A DNA stretch of 21,118 bases, from the NCBI GenBank assembly GCA_040512755.1, contig JBEVEP010000030.1:1-21118 (forward strand). The letters run 5' to 3'. Below are positions 7,549 to 13,071 of the stretch, piece by piece. Position numbers and translations under genes: made by a program. How positions within the stretch are numbered: the stretch's first letter is position 1; every line of letters starts with the position of its first letter. The notes beneath the pieces were generated by a model. The model worked only from the letters and a program-made list of their open reading frames with translations. It was not told the DNA's origin and did no database searches. Source of the DNA: JBEVEP01 sp040512755 (lineage in GTDB: Bacteria > Pseudomonadota > Alphaproteobacteria > Rhizobiales > Rhizobiaceae).

Positions 7549-8616
7549 ATGCCGCCATCCGAACGCGAACTCGTACTGATCCACGAGCCGGAGGATGCCT
7601 GCGTCAGGCGCTTGTTGATCGAAGGCTACGAGGAACGCCATGCCGTGGAGATCTCCTCCTATCTGGCCCAGTCGACTGACCTTGCAGGAGAGTTTGACGA
7701 GATTGCAGACGCCTGCGGCCGTCGCGGCCTGGCCTTCCGGCCAGTTGAACTGGATCAAGCCGCTGCGTTCCTCGCAGGGGCAGATCCAGCGCGGTCGCTT
7801 GTCTGGACGCTCACCGACGGCATCGCCTATTTCCGCGGCGGTGCGACGCCGGCGCTCGCGCGACTGTATGGCCTTCCCAGGATCGGGTCGGATGATACGC
7901 TTTTCGCGCTTTGTCAGGACAAGTTCCGCTCCGGCGCTGTGCTGCGAGCGTTAGGGCTGCCGACGCCCGTCGCCGGGCTTGTCCGCAACGGACGATGGGT
8001 TACGCCGCCGCCTGCATCCAAAACCGGATACTTCGTCAAGCCGAACCGGCTCGGTGCGAAGATCGGGATCTGGGACGACTCGCGCTGCGATTCCCTTGAC
8101 ACTTGTCTGGAACTCAGCAAGCGCGTCTTTGCCGCCTATCGAGACGATGTCATCGTCCAACCCTACGTGGCCGGCCGAAATGTACGTGCAAGCTTTCTCG
8201 CCGTGACGCCTGAAGAGGATGTAAGGAACACTTTTGGCGTCTATTTCGTCGATTCGGGCGGCGACTTTCAGACCATGGCCGACAGTATGGCGCTCTACGG
8301 AACAACAGGCGCAGCGGCCAAGGCAGAAGGCTTGTATGCGGAGCCAGATCTACGCCCGGTTTCGGTCACTCAACCTGGAGCCGACCGCAAAATTCGTGAG
8401 ATCGGCGAAACTCTCGTACGAGGGCTTGGTTTGCGCGACGTCTTTTCGTTCGACCTGCGGGTCGAGCCGGACGGAACCGTACATCTGATTGAGTTTGAGG
8501 TCTGTCCGGGTCTGCCCTGTTTCGACTTTCGCGCCTACTGCCGGGAGCATTGGGGACTGAGCCTCGCCGACGCCTTGGCCGAAACGGCGGCAAGCCGTTT
8601 TACAGCGAAGCTCTAA
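7549..8616 (+). CDS. ATP-grasp domain protein, D-alanine-D-alanine ligase-like, unknown substrate
   Basis: Predicted cytoplasmic carboxylate-amine/thiol ligase of 355 aa, which would activate a carboxylate as an acyl phosphate with ATP. The layout resembles Ddl: an N-terminal Rossmann-like domain, the entry DKFRSGAVLRALGLPTP, Lys164 in GYFVKPNRLGAKIG, VQPYVAGRNVRAS where Ddl has its E-x-x-x-G-R-E-hydrophobic strand, and a C-terminal core FSFDLR (Asp302) and IEFEVCPGLPCFDF. In Ddl the metal motif reads E-x-N-x-x-P-G; here Glu315-x-Glu317-V-C-P-G replaces the Asn. The first Met of the open frame is a TTG at 7513; the ATG at 7549 has GAAGGG at 7535-7540 and is preferred. It lies 120 bp after the beta-galactosidase, same strand, and may be the operon's last gene or separately transcribed. 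It is unlikely to be the housekeeping Ddl; substrate unknown. Confidence 0.8.
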   Translation: MPPSERELVLIHEPEDACVRRLLIEGYEERHAVEISSYLAQSTDLAGEFDEIADACGRRGLAFRPVELDQAAAFLAGADPARSLVWTLTDGIAYFRGGATPALARLYGLPRIGSDDTLFALCQDKFRSGAVLRALGLPTPVAGLVRNGRWVTPPPASKTGYFVKPNRLGAKIGIWDDSRCDSLDTCLELSKRVFAAYRDDVIVQPYVAGRNVRASFLAVTPEEDVRNTFGVYFVDSGGDFQTMADSMALYGTTGAAAKAEGLYAEPDLRPVSVTQPGADRKIREIGETLVRGLGLRDVFSFDLRVEPDGTVHLIEFEVCPGLPCFDFRAYCREHWGLSLADALAETAASRFTAKL

Positions 8617-8643
8617 GGTCCCAAAGTGCGTTCCGGCCGTCCG

Positions 8644-9000
8644 CTAGACCTTGGCCATGCAGACGGCTGTGTGGCCGGCTCCAATGAAGCCGAGTTGGCG
8701 AGCGGCTGCCTTTGAAACGTCAATGACGCGGCCTTTGATGAAGGGCCCCCGATCATTGATGCGAACGATGATAGCTTTGCCGTTGCGCTTGTTCGTAACC
8801 TTCACCTTGGTGCCGAAAGGCAGCGTGCGGTGTGCTGCCGTGAGAGCAGCGGGGTTCATGCGTTCGCCGGAAGCGGTCTTGGAGGTCAGCGCATACCAGG
8901 ATGCGCGGCCACATTGAGCTGATGCGGTTCCGGCCGAGGCGCCAAGCAGAATGCCCGACGCCAAAAGAACCGCATAGGCGGCGGTAAGTCTTGCGTGCAT
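8644..9000 (-). CDS. rlpA: RlpA-like septal ring/peptidoglycan-associated protein, double-psi beta-barrel
   Basis: Small exported protein of 118 aa. A hydrophobic signal peptide ends near Ala28 (GTASA before QCGRAS); without a clear lipobox it is probably cut by signal peptidase I. The rest is one RlpA double-psi beta-barrel: ASWY at 33-36, TASGERMN, TAAHRTLPFGTKVKVTN with His57, and INDRGPF with Asp83 followed by VIDVSKAAARQLG. In characterised RlpA proteins this domain binds or cleaves peptidoglycan strands lacking stem peptides; a SPOR domain is absent here. An open frame extends upstream to 9129 only from a TTG and would bury the signal peptide; the ATG at 9000 with a weak GGGGA at 9011-9015 is used. 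It is convergent with the ATP-grasp gene, 27 bp between stops. Confidence 0.88.
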   Translation of the reverse strand: MHARLTAAYAVLLASGILLGASAGTASAQCGRASWYALTSKTASGERMNPAALTAAHRTLPFGTKVKVTNKRNGKAIIVRINDRGPFIKGRVIDVSKAAARQLGFIGAGHTAVCMAKV

Positions 9001-9100
9001 AGTTTGGATGTCCCCGATAAATTCCAATCTAAAGCGCGTAAGAACGAATTGAGGCGGCAAATGTGGCGCTGAATTGGCCGTTCCAAGGCCGGAGAACACG

Positions 9101-9129
9101 TTTCGATTCGCCAAGAAATACTTTGTCAA
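9101..9129 (-). promoter_or_regulatory. Candidate promoter of rlpA
   Basis: On the minus strand a perfect TTGACA lies at 9129-9124, followed after 17 nt by TCGAAA at 9106-9101, which matches the -10 consensus at only three of six positions. It would give a leader of about 95 nt before the ATG at 9000. The -35 overlaps the palindrome at 9120-9132, a natural place for a repressor. Weak evidence because of the poor -10. Confidence 0.3.
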
Positions 9130-9146
9130 AGTTCACTTTAGCTAAA
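9120..9146. promoter_or_regulatory. Two adjacent perfect palindromes upstream of rlpA
   Basis: ACTTTGTCAAAGT (9120-9132, dyad about the central T) is followed four bases later by TTTAGCTAAA (9137-9146). Both are perfect dyads in AT-rich DNA directly over the candidate -35 of rlpA. They look like regulator sites but I cannot name a regulator. Confidence 0.35.
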
Positions 9147-9305
9147 ACAGATATGGAGCGCGCCCCGGCAGAGCTACAAATGTCGAACCCTTCATAGCGT
9201 AATTACTCCCAAGGCGCGGGCTTCAAGGCTTAAGGAGTCGGGACGCCCCGTGTGTCACGGTATATGCAGCGAAGGCTTTCAACGAAAGTAGGAATTGAAG
9301 GCCCG

Positions 9306-9616
9306 GGGACAGTGCGAATCCCAGTCCCGCCGGGACAGAGTTGGTAGTTGCGGGACAGCATCAACTGGGAGCGTTGGCGGAGTGCCTTGCACCTCGGTTC
9401 GATCCGAAAAATACGCCGCTCCGGTTTTCGATGTATGGCAGAAGGCCGAGTATGATATGTTCATGAACAATTGAACTAAGCGCATCTGGACGATGATAAC
9501 GATCTCTGATGCGATCAGGCTTGCATCCCACAACAGCCACGGAAGCTGCAGAGGAAACTCGACGGCGGTTCTGTCAGGCTGATCGAGGATAAGGGAGACA
9601 CGTGGATACGGGACAG
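9306..9616 (+). repeat. Four direct copies of gggacag
   Basis: gggacag occurs at 9306-9312, 9332-9338, 9352-9358 and 9610-9616, all in the same orientation; the last three are preceded by c (cgggacag). The second copy is part of the dyad GTCCCG-C-CGGGAC at 9324-9336. Spacings are 26, 20 and 258 bp. More than expected for a 7-mer in this length, but without a known meaning. Confidence 0.4.
9458..9469. promoter_or_regulatory. Perfect 12-nt palindrome TGTTCATGAACA
   Basis: TGTTCATGAACA is a perfect dyad in the non-coding gap, 280 bp before the HAD start. The form suits a dimeric repressor site, but there is no neighbouring regulator gene to tie it to. Confidence 0.25.
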
Positions 9617-9698
9617 TTTGCCTAGCGGAGCGTCGGCATTCCGCTGCAGACCCCAACTAGATGCAAGACTGGTCCGGACGCATCAACGGTCGGTTTCT

Positions 9699-9710
9699 CG
9701 CTACGTAGCG
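9699..9710. promoter_or_regulatory. Perfect 12-nt palindrome CGCTACGTAGCG before the HAD gene
   Basis: CGCTACGTAGCG sits 38 bp before the HAD start codon and 26 bp before its ribosome-binding site (AAGGGAGGAGA). It could be an operator or a hairpin in the leader of the mRNA. No clear -10/-35 pair with a workable spacing was found here. Confidence 0.3.
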
Positions 9711-9748
9711 GTACGGCTGTCGCGCGTATACTCAAGGGAGGAGATACC

Positions 9749-10789
9749 ATGCAGCCGATCGTCCCGGAAATTGTCCTGAGCCGCCGGTCGATTCTGGCGG
9801 CGCTCAGTGCTCTTCCCATTCTACTCGCGCCTCTAGGATCGGCTGCCTTTGCGCAAGCTGCAGCCGATCCGTTACCGTCTTGGAACGATGGCCAGGCGAA
9901 AAATTCGATTATCGACTTCGTAAAGCGTGTCACTACGGAGGGTGGCGCTGATTTTGTTCCGGTGAGTGAACGCATCGCCGTCTTCGACAACGACGGCACG
10001 CTTTGGGTCGAGCATCCCATCTATACGCAATTCGTGTTTGCGCTCGATCGCGTAAAGGCGGAGGCATCGTCGCATCCGGAATGGAGCACGACGCAGCCCT
10101 TCAAGGCGGCAATCGAAGGCGATATGAAAGCGCTTGCCGAATCCGGTGAGAAAGGGCTGGTAGAGCTTGTCATGGCCACTCATGCGGGGATGACCGCCGG
10201 AGAATTCCAGGCCATTGTCTCCGATTGGATCGCTACTGCGCGTGATGGACGTTTCAAACGTCCCTATACTGAACTCGTCTATCAGCCGATGCTCGAAGTG
10301 CTCAGTCACCTGCGCGACAACGGGTTCAAGACGTTCATAGTGTCAGGCGGCGGGATCGAATTCATGCGCCCCTGGACAGAGCGCGTCTACGGTATCCCGC
10401 CGGAGCAGGTCGTGGGCTCCTCGATCAAGACAAAGTTCGAAATGCGCGATGGGCGGCCGGCCCTCTTCCGCACTCCTGAGGTGAATTTCATCGACGACAA
10501 GAGCGGCAAGCCGGTGGGCATCTACGAACATATCGGCCGCCATCCCATTGCTGCCTTCGGCAATTCCGATGGCGATCTCGAGATGCTCCAATGGACCACC
10601 ATGGATGGGGCTGGCCCGCGCCTGGGGATGATCGTCCATCACACGGACGCCGAGCGGGAATATGCATACGACAAAAATACCGACGTCGGCCGCCTGGATG
10701 TAGCGCTTGACGCAGCCCAGCTGAACAACTGGACCGTCGTCGACATGAAGTCCGACTGGAAGACAATCTTTCCCTTCGAAATGAAATAG
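9749..10789 (+). CDS. Exported HAD-superfamily hydrolase
   Basis: Haloacid-dehalogenase-fold hydrolase of 346 aa, probably an envelope phosphatase. The N-terminus carries a Tat-like signal, SRRSILAALSAL followed by a hydrophobic stretch and AAFAQA, so it is likely exported folded, which suits a Mg-dependent HAD enzyme. Motif I is VFDNDGTLW with nucleophile Asp80 and Asp82, motif II FIVSGGG with Ser199, and motif IV AFGNSDGDLEML with Asp274 and Asp276. The long insert between motifs I and II (about 90-185) is an alpha-helical cap. Substrate unknown; the cap and overall form recall phosphoserine-phosphatase-like HADs. A strong AAGGGAGGAGA precedes the ATG. The next gene, also exported, begins 56 bp downstream and is probably co-transcribed. 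Confidence 0.88.
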   Translation: MQPIVPEIVLSRRSILAALSALPILLAPLGSAAFAQAAADPLPSWNDGQAKNSIIDFVKRVTTEGGADFVPVSERIAVFDNDGTLWVEHPIYTQFVFALDRVKAEASSHPEWSTTQPFKAAIEGDMKALAESGEKGLVELVMATHAGMTAGEFQAIVSDWIATARDGRFKRPYTELVYQPMLEVLSHLRDNGFKTFIVSGGGIEFMRPWTERVYGIPPEQVVGSSIKTKFEMRDGRPALFRTPEVNFIDDKSGKPVGIYEHIGRHPIAAFGNSDGDLEMLQWTTMDGAGPRLGMIVHHTDAEREYAYDKNTDVGRLDVALDAAQLNNWTVVDMKSDWKTIFPFEMK

Positions 10790-10845
10790 GTGTCCGAGCG
10801 CCACTTTTGTCCGCCGACCCGTCATTGCCAAGTGGAGGAAGTATC

Positions 10846-11538
10846 ATGAGGAGTCGATACGCCCTAGCCGCAGCGGTCGTGAGCGCGCTGTGGACATATG
10901 GGCAAGCGCTCGCACAGGATGCCATCACGGCGCCAGCGCAAAAGACGGTTGGCGCGCATACCGCGACGATGGTTCCCTCGCTTGCGGTGCTGAATTCCGG
11001 AGGGGCCAAGCTCGAGAACGGAAAGCTGACGATGAGCGATATCGCGCCCAACTCAATCGTCTTCGCCGACAGGCCGGTCAGAGCTGCAGGGCATGTGTTG
11101 ACCGCCGATTTCATCAAGCAGTGGGATGAAGGCAACGATAGCTTCGCCAAGGATCCTCCTAACGCGACGGTATCTGTATTGAACAGCGACGGCTCCGCGA
11201 TCGAGGACGCCGTGGTGGTTCTCAAGGCCCCCAAGCTTGAGGGCGGCAACCTGACGTTTGATGTGTCGGTGCTGGAAGGCGACCTCGCCGGAGCAAACGG
11301 GCCGGCATCACTTTTTATTGATTGGTTCGCGGCGCGCGGCGGCTACGGTCATGTCGGCGTTGTCGGAGGCGTTGGCTGGCATGCGCCCGTTTGGCATGGT
11401 GGTTGGTATGCTCATCCTGGGGCCTACTACGGCGCTGGACTGGCTACCGGCGCGATGATCGGCGCCGCTGCTGCTTCCGCCTATCGACCGTACTCTCCGC
11501 CCCCACCTTGCGGATATTACCCATACCCGCCCTGCTGA
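10846..11538 (+). CDS. Conserved exported protein of unknown function with Gly/His/Trp/Tyr/Pro-rich tail
   Basis: Protein of 230 aa with a clear Sec signal (basic MRSR, hydrophobic core, cleavage after ALA in GQALAQD near residue 23). The core (about 60-155) contains SIVFADRPVRAAG followed by FIKQWDEGNDSFAKDPPNATVSVLN, a pattern I recognise as a recurrent but unnamed secreted family; it looks beta-rich. From about residue 165 the chain becomes low-complexity: repeated Gly with His, Trp and Tyr (for example WHAPVWHGGWYAHPGAYYG), an Ala/Gly hydrophobic patch, then a Pro/Tyr/Cys end. The tail could bind metal, a polymer or the membrane; this is conjecture. The ATG at 10846 has GGAGGAAG just upstream; an earlier start at 10807 would break the signal peptide. 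It follows the exported HAD hydrolase by 56 bp. Confidence 0.75.
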   Translation: MRSRYALAAAVVSALWTYGQALAQDAITAPAQKTVGAHTATMVPSLAVLNSGGAKLENGKLTMSDIAPNSIVFADRPVRAAGHVLTADFIKQWDEGNDSFAKDPPNATVSVLNSDGSAIEDAVVVLKAPKLEGGNLTFDVSVLEGDLAGANGPASLFIDWFAARGGYGHVGVVGGVGWHAPVWHGGWYAHPGAYYGAGLATGAMIGAAAASAYRPYSPPPPCGYYPYPPC

Positions 11539-11589
11539 AGCGGGACTGAGTGGTCGCCCCTGGGTTTTCGGCGGCCAGCGACAGGTTAG

Positions 11590-11619
11590 CATATGGCGGC
11601 GCGTGTGCGCCGCTATATG
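11590..11619 (+). terminator. Strong hairpin, probable terminator after the HAD/exported-protein unit
   Basis: A 13-bp stem (CATATGGCGGCGC / GCGCCGCTATATG, one G-T wobble) closes on a GTGT loop, starting 52 nt after the stop of the exported protein. There is no T-run behind it, so it may be a Rho-assisted stop or an mRNA 3'-end stabiliser and not a classical intrinsic terminator. Confidence 0.6.
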
Positions 11620-11650
11620 GCCGGGGTCAATGCTCTCTCAGAGTGCCGCG

Positions 11651-11668
11651 CCTCTCACCGGTGAGAGG
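11651..11668. promoter_or_regulatory. Perfect 18-nt palindrome upstream of the RND efflux operon
   Basis: CCTCTCACCGGTGAGAGG is a perfect dyad with no spacer, 200 bp before the adaptor ATG. Loop-less dyads of this size are more like TetR-type operators than terminators, and RND pumps are often controlled by TetR regulators, but none is encoded next to it. Alternatively it belongs to a dispersed intergenic repeat of rhizobia. Confidence 0.35.
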
Positions 11669-11868
11669 GGAACGGTGGCCCTCCCTGAGGTTAGCCTCTT
11701 CGTCCCGCGTGGCCTCGCTGAACTCGATACAGCCACGCAGCGATAGACATTTCGCTCGTTTTCGAGAAGTATCCTTGTGCAGTGCGCAATGCCTCCCCCA
11801 ATTCGTCGAGCAGTTGCTCTGACGCGCACGAAATCTCGACCGACCACAAGCTCCAGCAAGAGGTTGCT

Positions 11869-13071
11869 ATGGACGAGACAACCATTTTACCAATCATCCG
11901 CAGCAGAATGCTGCAGCGTCCGCTTCCAAGGATGCTCATCGGCGCGGCAGGTGCGCTCATTCTCGCCCTGATCTTCGCAGCCGACTCATTCGCCCAACAG
12001 GAGCCGCCTGTCGTCACGGTCGCGAAGCCCGTCGCTCGCAATATCGTGGAGGACGACGAGTTCGTCGGACGGTTCGAGGCGGTCGACGATGTCGATATCA
12101 GATCCCGCGTAAGCGGCTACCTCGCCAAGGTGCACTTTCAGGACGGCGCGATCGTCAACCAGGGCGACCTTCTGTTCACGATCGACCGCCGGCCCTATCA
12201 GGCGGCTTTCGATGCGGCCAAGTCCAGGGTGGATATTGCGACAAGCCTTCTCCAATTTACGAGCATGCAGTTGGAGCGCGCGGAGGCGCTGGCGAAATCG
12301 GGAAACCTTGCAGCCTCCATACTGGATGACCGTAGAAGGGAGCATCTCGCCGCGCAGGCTCAGCTTCAGGGCGCGAAAGCGGACCTTAGAAACACGAGTC
12401 TCAATCTGGAGTTCACCGAGATCAGGTCCCCATTGACGGGCCGGATCGATCGCCGGCTGGTCTCAGCGGGAAATCTTGTGCAACCTGACTCCACTCTTTT
12501 GACTACAATTGTGGCCTGGAATCCCATCGACTTTTATTTCGACATCGATGAGCGGACCTACTTCAGTTATGCGCGTGATGCGCGTCAGCGCGGCGGCAGC
12601 ATGCAGGAGGGGGCTGGCGGTCTCGAAGTCGCCGTTCGCGTGGCAGACCGCGAGGAGGCGGTCTTCAAAGGAAAGCTCGACTTCGCCGAAAACCGCATTG
12701 ACAACGCGACGGGAACGATGCGCGTGCGTGCGCGGTTCGACAATGCCGATGGCGTACTTCAGCCGGGCATGTTCGGCCGCATCAACGTACCCGGTTCGCT
12801 TCCCCATCCCGGTATTCTGTTGCCCGACGAGGCGATCGGCGCGGACCTCAACCGCCGCATCGTCTTTGTCGTCGACGACACGGGGACCGTATCGGCCAAG
12901 CCTGTTCGGACAGGCCCAAAGCTCGATGGCTATCGTGTCATTCGCGAGGGACTGAAAGGTGATGAGAACGTCGTGGTCAGCGGACTGGTTCGGGTAAGAC
13001 CGGGCGTGAAGATCAAACCTGAGTTTGTCACTTTGCCTCCCACCGCCGAGACCGCGGGACTGGAACAATGA
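11869..13071 (+). CDS. RND efflux periplasmic adaptor (membrane fusion protein, AcrA/MexE-like)
   Basis: Adaptor of 400 aa linking the inner-membrane RND pump to an outer-membrane channel. After an N-terminal hydrophobic anchor/signal (LIGAAGALILALIFA, cleavage near DSFAQQ) come the first barrel strand (PVVTVAKPVARNIVE), a lipoyl half-motif (VSGYLAKVHFQDGAIVNQGDLLFTID split around residues 75-105), an alpha-hairpin (about 110-165), the second lipoyl half (FTEIRSPLTGRIDRR), a beta-barrel (IVAWNPIDFYFDIDE) and a membrane-proximal domain ending LVRVRPGVKI. No lipobox Cys, so it is not a lipoprotein. The ATG at 11869 with CAAGAGG upstream is chosen over the open frame from 11782. Its stop overlaps the pump start by 4 nt (ATGA). 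Confidence 0.93.
   Translation: MDETTILPIIRSRMLQRPLPRMLIGAAGALILALIFAADSFAQQEPPVVTVAKPVARNIVEDDEFVGRFEAVDDVDIRSRVSGYLAKVHFQDGAIVNQGDLLFTIDRRPYQAAFDAAKSRVDIATSLLQFTSMQLERAEALAKSGNLAASILDDRRREHLAAQAQLQGAKADLRNTSLNLEFTEIRSPLTGRIDRRLVSAGNLVQPDSTLLTTIVAWNPIDFYFDIDERTYFSYARDARQRGGSMQEGAGGLEVAVRVADREEAVFKGKLDFAENRIDNATGTMRVRARFDNADGVLQPGMFGRINVPGSLPHPGILLPDEAIGADLNRRIVFVVDDTGTVSAKPVRTGPKLDGYRVIREGLKGDENVVVSGLVRVRPGVKIKPEFVTLPPTAETAGLEQ

Larger units (their letters stand above)
9001..9748. other. 748-bp intergenic region between divergent rlpA and HAD genes
   Basis: No convincing coding sequence. The longest open frame (9279-9656, minus) has no recognisable domain, no good start and a composition unlike its neighbours. 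GC appears lower than in the flanking genes in places. The stretch holds four short perfect palindromes (9120-9132, 9137-9146, 9458-9469, 9699-9710), an inverted repeat GTCCCG-C-CGGGAC at 9324-9336, and four same-strand copies of gggacag. It probably contains both divergent promoters and perhaps a decayed gene or mobile-element end that I cannot identify. Confidence 0.6.
11539..11868. other. Intergenic region before the RND efflux operon
   Basis: 330 bp without a supported gene. It holds a strong hairpin at 11590-11619, a perfect 18-nt palindrome at 11651-11668, and then about 200 bp of leader/promoter DNA for the adaptor gene. An open frame does continue upstream of the adaptor start to 11782, but its residues (MRNASPNSSSS...) precede a normal signal region and are judged untranslated. 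Confidence 0.6.

Noticed and set aside
9290..9340. tRNA-like sequence (GTGCGAATCCCAGTCCCG)
   Set aside because: It recalls a T-arm, but no acceptor, D or anticodon arms could be built around it.
9279..9656. 125-codon minus-strand open frame in the rlpA-HAD gap
   Set aside because: No domain, no convincing ribosome-binding site or signal peptide, and irregular composition; treated as non-coding.
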